DNA of 64,000 nt from Treponema sp. (GTDB taxonomy: Bacteria; Spirochaetota; Spirochaetia; Treponematales; Treponemataceae): contig JAGBBT010000056.1 in the NCBI GenBank assembly GCA_017938365.1, positions 27,122-91,121 of the forward strand. The letters are read 5' to 3'. The position numbers and the translations under genes were made by a program. The notes under the pieces were generated by a model that did not search any database, was not told the DNA's origin, and saw nothing but the letters and a program-made list of their open reading frames with translations. How positions within the stretch are numbered: position 1 is the first letter of the stretch; the number at the start of each line of letters is the position of its first letter. This document shows positions 44,492 to 54,650 of this stretch, in pieces.

Positions 44492-47400
44492 ATGGCAGAT
44501 ATGCGTGTTTTTGATCCAGCTCCAGAAGGAACTCCTATTTCTAATTTTGTACACCTTCATGTTCATTCCGATTATTCACTTTTAGATAGTTGTGCAAAAA
44601 TTGATAAATTAGTGGAAAAAGCAAAAAAACTTAATATGCCCGCACTTGCATTAACAGATCACGGAAATATGTTCGGTGCATTAAATTTTGAACATCTCTG
44701 CCATGTAAACGGAATTAACCCTATCGTAGGATGTGAATTTTATTCCACCGAAGACCATTCAATTCAAAAACCAACAAAATATGGCTCTAAATATTATCAT
44801 CTTATTCTTTTATGCGAAAATGAAACTGGCTATAAAAATATGTGTTGGTTAAACAGTAACGCATACACCGATGAAAACAGTTTATACTATGGCAAACCTA
44901 GAATAGATTTTGAAATGCTAAAAGAAAGACATGAAGGATTAATATGTCTTACAGCATGTATTGCCGGCGAACTTCCTCAAATCTTAATGCATGACAAAGA
45001 AGAAGTTGCTGAAGAGTTTGTAAAAAGATATTCGGAGCTTTTTGGTCCAGACCATTTCTATATAGAACTTCAAGATCATGGATTGCAAGAACAAAAAGAA
45101 TTAAATCCTAAACTAATTGCTTTAGCAAAAAAAATGAATATTCCTCTTGTTGTAACAAATGATATTCATTACATAGAAAAAGAAGATGCAGAAGCTCAAG
45201 ATGTTCTTAGATGTATCGGTTTCAAAAAATTATTAAACGAACCACATCAGACTATGGGAGACGGAAGAACAGAATGGTACTTTAAAACAGAAGAAGAAAT
45301 GAGAGCTCTTTTCCCAAATGTACCAGAAGCTTTTGAAAACACAGTTAAAATTGCAAATATGTGTAATTTGACTATTCATCAATATAAAACACAAGAATTA
45401 AAAGAATGTCTTCCACGCTTTGAACTTCCAAAAGAATTTCAAACCCATGGAGATGATTATTCCAAAAATCAAGATGATTATGTTCGCCATATCGTAGAAA
45501 AAGGTTTATTAATGCGATACGGAAAAATTACTCCAGAAATTCGTCAGCGTGCAGAATATGAATTAGGAATTATCTTCAAGATGGGATTTTCTGGATATTT
45601 TCTAGTTGTATGGGAATTTATAAATTGGGCAAAAGAACATGGGATTCCTATTGGCCCAGGACGAGGCTCTGGAGCAGGTTCGTTAGTTGCTTACACAATG
45701 ACAATTACTGATATTGATCCTTTTAAATATAAGTTAATTTTTGAACGATTTCTTAATCCAGAACGAGTTTCAATGCCCGACTTTGATATCGATATGGATT
45801 TCGACTTTAGACAAGATATTATACAACACACAAGAGAGTTATACGGAGAACCACAAGTTGGTCACATTGTTACTTTTGGTACCTTAAAACCAAAACAATG
45901 TATTGCCGATGTAGGACGAGTTTTAGGAGTTCCCCTTGCAGAAGTTACAATGTTAAAAGGGCTTGTTCCAAATGATCCAAAAGCAAAACTAAAAGATGGA
46001 TTTGAAACTTCTTCAAAATTTCCTGAAGGCGTAGGAGGTCTCTTAGCGCCATATAGAGAAGATCCACGATACAAAAAACTCTTTGACTTAGCATTTAAAC
46101 TTGAGAATGTAAACAGAAATACAGGTCTTCATGCTTCTGGAATGGTTATCGGACTAACAGAACTACCAAATTGGGCCCCTGTATTTAAAGACGCAAAAAC
46201 ACACGAAGTTGCAGTCCAATATACAATGGATATTATTGAACCATGTGGTCTTGTAAAATTTGACTATCTCGGATTAAAAACACTTTCACTAATTCGATAT
46301 GCAGAAACAATTATAAACAAACACAAAACCCCAGACATGCCTCTTCTTGATACAAACAAAATTAGCGAAACAGATGAAAAAACATTTGATTTATTTTCTC
46401 GTGGTGACTCTGTAGCAATCTTCCAGTTTGAATCAGCAGGAATGCAGAAGATTCTAAGACAGGCAAAACCTCGTTGTATAGAGGAATTAGTAGCCTTAAA
46501 CGCACTATATAGACCAGGTCCAATGGATTACATTCCAAATTACATAGACGGAAAATGGAAACCTGAAACCATAAAATATCCAGACCCTTGTCTTGAAGAT
46601 ATTCTAAAAGAAACTTACGGAGTTATGGTTTATCAGGAACAAGTTATGCAAGTTTCTCAAAGAATTGCAGGATTTTCTCTTGGTGGTGCGGACATGCTTA
46701 GACGTGCCATGGGAAAGAAAAAACCAGAAGTCTTAATGAGTAAACAAGTAGAATTTGAAGAAGGTGCTATAAAAATGGGCTTTACAAAAGAACATGCAGC
46801 CGAAATCTTCAATATCATGATTCCTTTTGCGGGATATGGTTTTAACAAATCCCACGCCGCAGCGTATTCAGTTCTGGCCTATAGAACAGGTTGGTTAAAA
46901 GCAAACTATCCTGCTGAATTCATGGCAGCAAACCTTACAAACGAAATCACTTCTACCGATAAACTACCAGATTATATTGCAGAAGCAAAAAAAATGAACA
47001 TTCCTGTTGATCCACCTGATGTAAACAGATCAGATTCAATTTTTGATGTTGTAAATGGACACATTGTCTTTGGTTTAAAAGGTATAAAGGGCATGGGAGA
47101 TACAGCAGCAAAAGCAATAGTAAAAGAACGAGAACAAAATGGTCCTTACAAAAGTTTTATTGATTTTCTAGAAAGAATACTTCTTATAAAAGAAGATTTA
47201 ACAGAAGAAGAAAAAAAAGAAAACAAAACGCCAAAACTAGCCATTAACAAAAAAGCAATTGAAGTTCTTATAAAAACAGGAGGTTTTGATAACCTTGATA
47301 AAAATAGACCAACACTACTCGCAAATCTCGATAGAGCATTTGAGTATACAGAAAAAAAACTATCTGTAAACAATTATGGTCAAGTCAGTCTTTTTGAAGA

Positions 47401-48136
47401 TACAGATGAAAAAGAATTTTCTGATTTTATTTTTGAAGAACAAAATGATTGTTCTAAATTAGAAAAACTAAATATGGAAAAAGAATTAATTGGTTGTTAC
47501 ATTTCTGGTCATCCACTTGATGATTTTAAAAAGGCTTTTGAACATGCAACATTAAATTCTTCCACACTTCAAAGAGAATCAAAAATAGCAAAAGAAGAAA
47601 ATCTTGTAGCCCCAAATTCATGGCATCAAAAAAACACAGGAAAAGAATATGTCATTATTGGAATGATTACTAATTTGAGATCCATTATAACAAAAAAGAA
47701 TACAAATATGGCCTTCGCCAAAATCCAAGATTTCTCAGGAGAAATCGATATTACATTCTTTCCAAAAACATGGGAACAATTAAAGGATAAAATCGAAAAC
47801 GAAATGATTGTTGCACTAAAAGGAAAAATCGATGTTTCTCGCGACGAACCATCTTTTATTGTTAATTCTATGGAAGATCCTCAAATATTAGAGGAAAGAA
47901 CATCTCAAGAAATACATATCCGCCTAAATGATTTATATGAAGTAGAAAATTATTTCTTCAATTTAAAAGAATTTTTATTTGGCACAAGGGGAAATTGTTC
48001 AGTATACTTCCATATAGAAGCAAATAATAAAGTTTATACAATAAAAGCTAATACACAATTATCCGTACCTGCAACAGATGAGTTTATAAAACAACTGTCA
48101 GATTTTCCTTGTGTTAACGAAGTTTGGACAGCGTAA
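44492..48136 (+). CDS. dnaE: DNA polymerase III alpha subunit
   Basis: Replicative polymerase, 1214 residues. The N-terminal PHP domain shows FVHLHVHSDYSLLD and LTDHGNM. The catalytic Asp pair is in MPDFDIDMDFDF, preceded by GPGRGSGAGSLVAY. The helix-hairpin-helix region is near GLKGIKGMGDTAAKAIV. The OB domain follows (YVIIGMITNLRSIITKK) with a short tail. GAGG sits 9 bases before the ATG. It leads an operon with yggT and recG. Confidence 0.96.
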   Translation: MADMRVFDPAPEGTPISNFVHLHVHSDYSLLDSCAKIDKLVEKAKKLNMPALALTDHGNMFGALNFEHLCHVNGINPIVGCEFYSTEDHSIQKPTKYGSKYYHLILLCENETGYKNMCWLNSNAYTDENSLYYGKPRIDFEMLKERHEGLICLTACIAGELPQILMHDKEEVAEEFVKRYSELFGPDHFYIELQDHGLQEQKELNPKLIALAKKMNIPLVVTNDIHYIEKEDAEAQDVLRCIGFKKLLNEPHQTMGDGRTEWYFKTEEEMRALFPNVPEAFENTVKIANMCNLTIHQYKTQELKECLPRFELPKEFQTHGDDYSKNQDDYVRHIVEKGLLMRYGKITPEIRQRAEYELGIIFKMGFSGYFLVVWEFINWAKEHGIPIGPGRGSGAGSLVAYTMTITDIDPFKYKLIFERFLNPERVSMPDFDIDMDFDFRQDIIQHTRELYGEPQVGHIVTFGTLKPKQCIADVGRVLGVPLAEVTMLKGLVPNDPKAKLKDGFETSSKFPEGVGGLLAPYREDPRYKKLFDLAFKLENVNRNTGLHASGMVIGLTELPNWAPVFKDAKTHEVAVQYTMDIIEPCGLVKFDYLGLKTLSLIRYAETIINKHKTPDMPLLDTNKISETDEKTFDLFSRGDSVAIFQFESAGMQKILRQAKPRCIEELVALNALYRPGPMDYIPNYIDGKWKPETIKYPDPCLEDILKETYGVMVYQEQVMQVSQRIAGFSLGGADMLRRAMGKKKPEVLMSKQVEFEEGAIKMGFTKEHAAEIFNIMIPFAGYGFNKSHAAAYSVLAYRTGWLKANYPAEFMAANLTNEITSTDKLPDYIAEAKKMNIPVDPPDVNRSDSIFDVVNGHIVFGLKGIKGMGDTAAKAIVKEREQNGPYKSFIDFLERILLIKEDLTEEEKKENKTPKLAINKKAIEVLIKTGGFDNLDKNRPTLLANLDRAFEYTEKKLSVNNYGQVSLFEDTDEKEFSDFIFEEQNDCSKLEKLNMEKELIGCYISGHPLDDFKKAFEHATLNSSTLQRESKIAKEENLVAPNSWHQKNTGKEYVIIGMITNLRSIITKKNTNMAFAKIQDFSGEIDITFFPKTWEQLKDKIENEMIVALKGKIDVSRDEPSFIVNSMEDPQILEERTSQEIHIRLNDLYEVENYFFNLKEFLFGTRGNCSVYFHIEANNKVYTIKANTQLSVPATDEFIKQLSDFPCVNEVWTA

Positions 48137-48157
48137 TTTTTTTTATAGGAGATTCAA

Positions 48158-48772
48158 ATGGTATCAATTTTAAATCTTATTGCAAATATAATTTCTTTAT
48201 ACTCTTTCATTTGTTTAATCAGAATTGTTTTAACTTGGTTTCCAAGAACAATTTATTCTCCCTTTGGTCAGATTATTTCAAAAATCACCGACCCATTTTT
48301 AAATTTCTTTAAGCAATTCAAAATCTTTAGATTCAGAAATATTGATTTTTCTGCTACCATTGCCATATGTTTTCTTCTGTTCTTAGCTAATATCATCAGA
48401 AGCCTTGCCTATACAAGAAGAATTTCATTAGGCTATCTATTAGCGAATATAGTTTCTCTTTGTTGGTCTCTTATAAACTCTTTCGCTATTTTTATTCTTG
48501 TTTTATTACTCATAAGATTAATCGCCTTTTTATTAATGAGATTTTTTCATAAAAATGTAACTCATAGTTATAATTCATACGGAAGTTTTTGGGATCACAT
48601 TGATAGAATAATTCATCCTTTCGTATTTAAAATTTCTAGTTTTTTTTCAAAAAAAATAATTTCTTATACATGGGCATTAACAATCAGTTTTTTTGTTTTT
48701 TCTATAGGTTTATTTATTTCGAATATATTAATTAGATTTTTTATTGCATTCCTTATAAGATTGCCATTCTAA
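48158..48772 (+). CDS. YggT-family membrane protein
   Basis: A 204-residue inner-membrane protein with two YggT repeats, each with a pair of helices: the first includes RIVLTWFPR and TDPFLNFFKQF, the second WDHIDRIIHPFVFKISSF. YggT proteins are linked to osmotic tolerance and cell-division or envelope functions, but the mechanism is unknown. AGGAG lies 7 bases before the ATG. It sits between dnaE and recG. Confidence 0.85.
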   Translation: MVSILNLIANIISLYSFICLIRIVLTWFPRTIYSPFGQIISKITDPFLNFFKQFKIFRFRNIDFSATIAICFLLFLANIIRSLAYTRRISLGYLLANIVSLCWSLINSFAIFILVLLLIRLIAFLLMRFFHKNVTHSYNSYGSFWDHIDRIIHPFVFKISSFFSKKIISYTWALTISFFVFSIGLFISNILIRFFIAFLIRLPF

Positions 48773-48778
48773 TTTTTT

Positions 48779-50896
48779 ATGAAAGTTTCTGAAATAAAAA
48801 ATTCAATAGTAAATATACCAGGTATAGGCCCCTCAATTGCAAAACAACTTGCAAAGTTAAATATTTTTACTGTTGGAGATTTATTACAATATTATCCACG
48901 AAATTGGGAAGACAGAACAAAAAAATATTCTCTTGCACAATTTAATTTTGTTTCCAAAGTGAATACAATAGCAAAAGTTATTGGTCATGAATGGTTTGGT
49001 TATGGCCGAATGAAAACCCTCAAAATTATTATTAATGATGGAACTCTAAGTGCAGAATTAATTGCATTTAATCGACCTTTTTTAGAAAAATCACTTCCCA
49101 TCGACAGTATAATATCTGTAACTGGAAAATTTGATGTAAAATTCAACAAATTACAATCTACATTATTTGAAGCAAATTTAATTTCACCTACAGGAAATTT
49201 AGAAGATTTTGATTTCACTGCAATTTCAAATAACAAAGTTTACCCAATTTATAAATTATCAGAAAATTTAACTCAAAAAATATTCAGAAAAGCAATATCA
49301 AATGCTATAACTCAATATTCATACGGAATAGAAAACGAAGTTCCTGATTGGATAATAAAACACAGAAAATTACTATCAAAATCCGAGGCAATAAAATCTA
49401 TACACAATCCAGAAAATATGGAACAAGTTCTGAACGCAAAAAAAACACTTATATATGAAGAATTTTATAAGTTTCAAACAAATATTATTAAGATGGCAAT
49501 AAACCATCGAGGAACAATTCCAACTTTAGAATATAAGAATTATGATAATTCAGTTATTACAGAACAAGATTTTACTCAATCTTTATCACCACTACAAAAA
49601 GAATATCTAAATCGCTTACCCTATAAACTTACTGAAGATCAAAAAAAAGTAATCTTTCAAGCAAATACTGACATTGACAAAAGTTACAATAACATAGGTC
49701 AACAGAAAAAAACATCAATGAGAGCACTTTTACAAGGTGATGTCGGAAGTGGAAAAACTTTAGTTTCTTTTTTTATTTGCTTAAGAATTAAAGATTACGG
49801 AAGTCAATGTGCATTTATGGCTCCTACAGAAATACTTGCTAAACAGCATGCAGAAAATGCCGCGCTCCAATTAGAAAACTTAGGAGTAAGAGTTGCATTT
49901 TTAACAGGAAATATTAATGCACAAGGTCGTACAAACCTATTACAAGCCTTAAAAGAAGGTAAAATTGATTTATTAATTGGAACACACGCTCTTTTTTCAA
50001 AAAATGTACAATATTGTGATTTAGCATTTGTAATAATAGATGAGCAACATAGATTTGGAGTAATGCAAAGATCAGCAATTATCGATAAAGGCAGAAATAG
50101 CTTAAATCCCAAAATTTCAGAACCAAATTTATTAATGATGAGTGCAACTCCAATTCCACAATCACTAGCATTAACACTTTTTGGGGATTTAGATATATAT
50201 ACAATAAAATCTAAACCTCTAAACAGAAAAGAAATAATAACTTATTTGACAAAAAGTGGTAATGAAAATAACGCATACGAAGCTGTCCGCAAAGAATTAC
50301 AAAAAGGTCATCAAGCATACTTTGTATATCCTGCCATTGAAGAGAATTTAGAATATAGTGATAAATCATTAAAATCAGCAGAAGAAATGTATAATTACTT
50401 TAAAGATGTTATTTACAAAGAATATAGAATAGGTCTTATTCATAGTAAAATAAGTGAAGAGATTCAAAATCAAATTCTTACAGATTTCAAAAATGGAACA
50501 ATACACATATTAGTAGCAACCACAGTTGTTGAAGTTGGAGTAGATGTTCCAAATGCAACTTGTATGGTCATTGAACAAGCCGATAGATTTGGACTTGCTG
50601 CATTACATCAATTAAGAGGGCGTGTAGGACGAAGTAATTTACAATCTTTCTGTTTTTTAATATATAGAAGTACATTAACAGAAAAAGGCAAAGAAAGAAT
50701 GTTAACACTTAGAGAAACATCAGATGGATTTAAAATTGCAGAAAAGGACTTAAAACTAAGAGGTCCCGGAGAAATTTCTGGAACCATTCAAAGTGGAATT
50801 ATGTCTTTCCCAATAGGAAACCCCATAGATGATAATCAACTGATGCAACAAGCCCGTGCAGATGTAATAAAAGAATTAAGCAACATAGGGCTTTAA
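48779..50896 (+). CDS. recG: ATP-dependent DNA helicase RecG
   Basis: Branch-migration helicase for stalled forks and Holliday junctions, 705 residues. N-terminal wedge/OB domain (NIPGIGPSIAKQLAKLNIFTVGDLLQYYPRNWEDR), Walker A LQGDVGSGKTL, DEQH box IIDEQHRFGV, MSATPIPQSLA, and motif VI LRGRVGRS with the RecG-specific SDGFKIAEKDLKLRGPGE. Starts 6 bases after the yggT stop. Its last 21 bases overlap the 3' end of the convergent sigma-factor gene. Confidence 0.96.
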   Translation: MKVSEIKNSIVNIPGIGPSIAKQLAKLNIFTVGDLLQYYPRNWEDRTKKYSLAQFNFVSKVNTIAKVIGHEWFGYGRMKTLKIIINDGTLSAELIAFNRPFLEKSLPIDSIISVTGKFDVKFNKLQSTLFEANLISPTGNLEDFDFTAISNNKVYPIYKLSENLTQKIFRKAISNAITQYSYGIENEVPDWIIKHRKLLSKSEAIKSIHNPENMEQVLNAKKTLIYEEFYKFQTNIIKMAINHRGTIPTLEYKNYDNSVITEQDFTQSLSPLQKEYLNRLPYKLTEDQKKVIFQANTDIDKSYNNIGQQKKTSMRALLQGDVGSGKTLVSFFICLRIKDYGSQCAFMAPTEILAKQHAENAALQLENLGVRVAFLTGNINAQGRTNLLQALKEGKIDLLIGTHALFSKNVQYCDLAFVIIDEQHRFGVMQRSAIIDKGRNSLNPKISEPNLLMMSATPIPQSLALTLFGDLDIYTIKSKPLNRKEIITYLTKSGNENNAYEAVRKELQKGHQAYFVYPAIEENLEYSDKSLKSAEEMYNYFKDVIYKEYRIGLIHSKISEEIQNQILTDFKNGTIHILVATTVVEVGVDVPNATCMVIEQADRFGLAALHQLRGRVGRSNLQSFCFLIYRSTLTEKGKERMLTLRETSDGFKIAEKDLKLRGPGEISGTIQSGIMSFPIGNPIDDNQLMQQARADVIKELSNIGL

Positions 50897-51715
50897 TTTT
50901 TTAGCTCTGCTAGGAAGTTGCATTCTTGTAATTGCATTTTTTTCAATTTGTCTAATCCTTTCTTTTGTAAGGTTACAAATTTCTCCAACTTGTTTTAATG
51001 ACATTGGTTTTTGATTCTCTAAGCCATATCTTAACTTTATTACTTTTGCTTCATTTGGTTTTAATGTTTCTAAAACATTAGATAAATCTTTTTTAAGATA
51101 ATTTTTAATTATTGAATCATCAGGTTCTCCATATCGATCATCAGGAATAAAATCACCAATAGAAGCAGATTCTCCTTCAGAACCTTCAATTTGAGAATCA
51201 AGACTTATCATATCACGACTAATTAAAATCATATCTCTTACATGTTTTTCAGACATTCCCAACATTAGAGCAATTTCACGAATTTCCTCTTCTTCAGATT
51301 TACTTTCATTAAATAGTTTTTTTGCTTTTTCTATTTGAACTATTTCATTTGCTCTATTCAATGGAAGTCTTATAGAACGACTTTTTTCGCAGATAGATTT
51401 TAGAATTGCCTGTCGTATCCACCATACTGCATATGAAATAAAATGATATCCTTTACTAACATCAAATTTTTCAATGGCTGTTAATAAACCAATATTTCCT
51501 TCACTTATTAAATCTAAAAATTCCATACCACTGTTTTTATATTTTTTTGCAATATTTACAACAAAACGTAGATTTGCATTTACTATTTTGTCCTTTGCAA
51601 CCTTATCACCCGCGGCTGCTTTTATAGCAAGCTCTGTTTCTTCCTCATAAGATAATAGAGGAATTTTGTTAATTTCTTTTAGATAAACAGAAAGAACCTC
51701 ATTGTCGTTTGTCAT
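50876..51715 (-). CDS. Sigma-70 family RNA polymerase sigma factor (RpoD-like, short)
   Basis: A 279-residue sigma factor. Region 1.2 (DNEVLSVYLKEINKIPLLS), region 2 (LRFVVNIAKKYKNSGMEFLDLISEGNIGLL, then GYHFISYAVWWIRQAI with 2.4), region 3 and region 4 (PMSLKQVGEICNLTKERIRQIEKNAITRM) are all present. It lacks the long region 1.1, so it is an alternative (RpoS- or group 2/3-like) sigma rather than the main one. AAGGAG is 8 bases before the ATG. It is divergent from groES and convergent with, and overlapping, recG. Confidence 0.9.
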   Translation of the reverse strand: MTNDNEVLSVYLKEINKIPLLSYEEETELAIKAAAGDKVAKDKIVNANLRFVVNIAKKYKNSGMEFLDLISEGNIGLLTAIEKFDVSKGYHFISYAVWWIRQAILKSICEKSRSIRLPLNRANEIVQIEKAKKLFNESKSEEEEIREIALMLGMSEKHVRDMILISRDMISLDSQIEGSEGESASIGDFIPDDRYGEPDDSIIKNYLKKDLSNVLETLKPNEAKVIKLRYGLENQKPMSLKQVGEICNLTKERIRQIEKNAITRMQLPSRAKKLKPYVA

Positions 51716-51851
51716 AATAGCACTCCTTTATATTGCAAAATATATATATTTATATGCATTTTTCGTGCCAACTTTTTATGATGTTTTTTTCTTTATTTTT
51801 CATAGTTAATTTACTCATATTTATCTATTTTTTTAATGCTTCAAGACAAAA

Positions 51852-51903
51852 TGACTCACTTTACTTTTTTTCCATCTTTTTTGAGTAATTTTGACTCACT
51901 TTA
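51852..51903. promoter_or_regulatory. Paired 12-bp direct repeats with an inverted repeat between sigma and groES genes
   Basis: TGACTCACTTTA occurs at 51852-51863 and 51892-51903, exactly 40 bp apart. TGAGT (51882-51886) and ACTCA (51894-51898) form an inverted repeat. They lie between the divergent sigma and groES promoters and could be binding sites for a regulator. The classic CIRCE element was not found. Confidence 0.5.
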
Positions 51904-51934
51904 AATTGCCATTTTCACAAACAATAATTTTTTA

Positions 51935-51964
51935 TTGACCTAAGACACAAAAAATTAATATATT
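51935..51964 (+). promoter_or_regulatory. groES promoter
   Basis: TTGACC (51935-51940), an 18-base spacer and TATATT (51959-51964). A leader of about 30 bases with TGGAGG before the ATG follows, so this is a conventional leadered promoter. Confidence 0.6.
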
Positions 51965-52001
51965 TATAAAGTAGAAATAAATAATCTTTGGAGGAAAATA
52001 T

Positions 52002-52274
52002 ATGAAACTTAAACCATTAGCAGACAGAGTTTTACTTAAACAAGAAAAGGCAGAAACAAAAACAGCTTCGGGAATTATTATTCCTGAAACAGCACAAGAA
52101 AAAACACAATCTGCTACAGTAGAAGCTATTGGTCCAGGAACTGAAAAAGAAAAAATTACGGTAAAAGTTGGTGATCGTGTAATGTATGATAAATACGCAG
52201 GAACTCAAGTAAAGATTGATGGTGATGACTACTTGATAGTAAAAAATTCAGATATTATTGCTATAATTGAGTAA
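52002..52274 (+). CDS. groES: Co-chaperonin GroES
   Basis: A 90-residue cap of the GroEL folding chamber. It shows [13 protein letters not shown], the mobile loop [16 protein letters not shown], and the end [20 protein letters not shown] is 8 bases before the ATG. groEL is not adjacent, as I recall for T. pallidum. It ends with a strong terminator. Confidence 0.97.
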   Translation: MKLKPLADRVLLKQEKAETKTASGIIIPETAQEKTQSATVEAIGPGTEKEKITVKVGDRVMYDKYAGTQVKIDGDDYLIVKNSDIIAIIE

Positions 52275-52281
52275 TTTTATG

Positions 52282-52312
52282 GGAGTATCAATAATTTGAT
52301 ACTCCTTTTTTT
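52282..52312 (+). terminator. groES terminator
   Basis: GGAGTATCAA (52282-52291) pairs perfectly with TTGATACTCC (52296-52305), loop TAAT, followed by seven T residues. A strong intrinsic terminator that touches the 3' end of the convergent lipoprotein gene. Confidence 0.95.
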
Positions 52313-54212
52313 ATTTCATAGTTAATTGTTTTTTTAATAATCTAGCACTGACATTTGATGGATCTATTGCTATTGCATAATCTAAAATCAAAAGTGCACT
52401 CTGTTCATCATTCAAGTCAATGTGAATTAGTGCGTTTCTATACATGATCTGAGATTTTAGTTCATTATCAACAATCTTTCCAATAGCTAAACTATACAAA
52501 GTAGAACTTTCTTTTAACTGCCCTAAACTAGAATATAACATAGCAAGATTTACAATACTTGGAATAGAAGCATACACAGAAATATTTCTAACATCAGAAT
52601 CAATTTTTTTCACATTAATTCCATCAGTTTCAAATAAAATATATTCATATAAACGTTTTGCAACACTATAATTTCCTTCGAATAGTGAAAAATATGCAGA
52701 ATATTCAACTTCCCATATTTCCATCTTATTCATATGTTCAATTATCATATCACCAAATAAAGCTTTTAAAACATGGGTTTGAACTTCTGAAGAAGAGTTA
52801 TTAATTTCGCCACCAAATATATCTATTTTTTTTGATTCAGAATCTAATTTTTCATTCTCGTCCTTATTATATTTTGCATCTATATATTTTGTGAACAAAA
52901 GCCTCGCATCATCAATTTTATTGAACGATAATAATTTTCCCAGTACAAAATTAACTAATAAAGACGGATAGTAATTTTTCTCAATTTCATTTTCTTCTAA
53001 AATTTGCCATAAAAATGACTCAACAGAGTTTACTGGAAGATTATTATTTTTCTCTAAAAACAAAGAAACTTTTTCAACTAGTAAATCTTCATCACAAGAT
53101 TTATTCTCTTCTTTACATTTTTTTAAATAAGAATCAATTCGAAAAATAATATCGTCAATGAGAAATTTAGGTCTATCATCAAATTTCTTCATTTTCATGG
53201 TTTTTAATCCTGTTTTCTTAACAGCTAAATCTAATTCAGATTCATCAGAAATTTTAGATTCTGCTTTTGCAAATTTTCCATAAGTTAAGAGCCCCGAAAC
53301 AGATTCTGGATTTCTTAAAATAATGCTAAATAATAAATCATAAGCCCGTTTATAATCTTCATTAACAAACGACCATATAGAACTGTTTATAATTAAATTT
53401 TCGGGAATTGTTATCAAGTCAACAGAATCTTTTAAATTAAGCAACTTATTTCTTTCTTTTTCAGCTAGGTCATATTCTTCTAACATTACATAGGCATCGG
53501 AAGCCAGAGAAAAGAACTCTCCAGAATCGTAATAATTCTGTATAGCATCTAAATTTTTTAAGCATAAATCATATTTTTTAGCATCATAATGAACTAATGC
53601 CCAAAAAAACGAGTCCTCATTGTTTTTTATTTCCTCTTGCAAATCAGAGGCTTCTATATATTCGCCTTCTAATAAATAGGGTAAAGCAGCATTAATAAGC
53701 CATTTCTGATTATTTGTGGAAGTATATAAATCCAAATAAATATCAATTATTTTATTAGAAAAAAAATCATATTCTTGATTGCACTTAAAAAACGCTTCTG
53801 AATACAAAGAGCCATATTTTGAACCCTTCAATATTTTAGAATATTCAAAAGCTTCTTTATTTCGTTTTTGGCGAAGTAAAAAATGTGTATATAATGCTGA
53901 TAATTCTAAATTATCATCTTTTGTTTTTAGGTTTTCTTGCAAAAACTTCTCTGCTAATTTATATTCACCTAAAGTCATGAATCTTTTAAAGATGCCAATA
54001 TCCGAATATACAGACGATGAATTTTTAGAAGCTTTCTTTAGACTTTTTAAAGCCGAACCAACTTCCCCTTTTTTTATAAAATCATCTGCTTCATCTAACA
54101 AAGAAATAAAAGATTTATTATCATTATAATTGGAACAAGACTGAAAAAAAGCGACGCAAAAAAAAATAGCCGAAATACACTTTATAAATTTAAAATTCCA
54201 GCTATTTTTCAT
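52311..54212 (-). CDS. TPR/alpha-solenoid lipoprotein
   Basis: A 633-residue protein with a lipoprotein signal (FFCVAFFQSCSNYN). The rest is helical with TPR-like pairs (for example NLAMLYSSLGQLKESSTLYSLAIGKI and ALIHIDLNDEQSALLILDYAIAIDPSN). A variable acidic middle. It likely sits at the periplasmic face of a membrane and organises protein partners. It begins 2 bases after nusB, last gene of the alaS-surA-nusB run. Synteny with T. pallidum near groES is from memory. Confidence 0.8.
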   Translation of the reverse strand: MKNSWNFKFIKCISAIFFCVAFFQSCSNYNDNKSFISLLDEADDFIKKGEVGSALKSLKKASKNSSSVYSDIGIFKRFMTLGEYKLAEKFLQENLKTKDDNLELSALYTHFLLRQKRNKEAFEYSKILKGSKYGSLYSEAFFKCNQEYDFFSNKIIDIYLDLYTSTNNQKWLINAALPYLLEGEYIEASDLQEEIKNNEDSFFWALVHYDAKKYDLCLKNLDAIQNYYDSGEFFSLASDAYVMLEEYDLAEKERNKLLNLKDSVDLITIPENLIINSSIWSFVNEDYKRAYDLLFSIILRNPESVSGLLTYGKFAKAESKISDESELDLAVKKTGLKTMKMKKFDDRPKFLIDDIIFRIDSYLKKCKEENKSCDEDLLVEKVSLFLEKNNNLPVNSVESFLWQILEENEIEKNYYPSLLVNFVLGKLLSFNKIDDARLLFTKYIDAKYNKDENEKLDSESKKIDIFGGEINNSSSEVQTHVLKALFGDMIIEHMNKMEIWEVEYSAYFSLFEGNYSVAKRLYEYILFETDGINVKKIDSDVRNISVYASIPSIVNLAMLYSSLGQLKESSTLYSLAIGKIVDNELKSQIMYRNALIHIDLNDEQSALLILDYAIAIDPSNVSARLLKKQLTMK

Positions 54213-54214
54213 AT

Positions 54215-54640
54215 TTATTTTTCCAATGAAATTTCTTTTCTTATATTATCAAGAACTGCATTTATAAACTTAAACGAATCATCTTGACCATATTCTTTTG
54301 CAATATCAATAGCTTCGTCAATTACAATTGTCGCAGGAACATCTTTTTGAAACAATAACGAATAAACACTCATTCTTAATATTGCTAAAGAAACTCTATT
54401 TACTCTATTAAAATCCCAACCACTTAAATGACTTTTGATTAGCTCATCTATCTTTTCATGATTTTCAATTGCACCTGCTAGTAATACTCTTGCAAAAACA
54501 CAACTATCATCATCATTCATTTCCTCGGAATTATCATCACGATTCCAAGAAAGAGAAATTACATCTTCTTTTTTTATACCACCAACATCCCAAGAATATA
54601 ATCCCTGAAATGCCAATATTCTACCTTTTCTTCGAGACAC
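54215..54640 (-). CDS. nusB: Transcription antitermination factor NusB
   Basis: A 141-residue RNA-binding protein that pairs with S10 (NusE) on boxA of rRNA leaders to prevent termination. It shows GRILAFQGLYSWDV, LSLAIL-like VSLAILRMSVYSLLF and DEAIDIAKEYGQDDSFKFINAVLDNI. It starts with GTG (54638-54640); AAGG lies 8 bases upstream. An acidic insert (NRDDNSEEMNDDDS) follows helix 2. It lies 10 bases after the SurA-like gene. Confidence 0.93.
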   Translation of the reverse strand: MSRRKGRILAFQGLYSWDVGGIKKEDVISLSWNRDDNSEEMNDDDSCVFARVLLAGAIENHEKIDELIKSHLSGWDFNRVNRVSLAILRMSVYSLLFQKDVPATIVIDEAIDIAKEYGQDDSFKFINAVLDNIRKEISLEK

Positions 54641-54650
54641 TTTTTTTACC

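Noticed and set aside
51716..52001. CIRCE (HrcA) operator before groES
   Set aside because: No TTAGCACTC / GAGTGCTAA pair is present. Only the TGACTCACTTTA repeats are seen.
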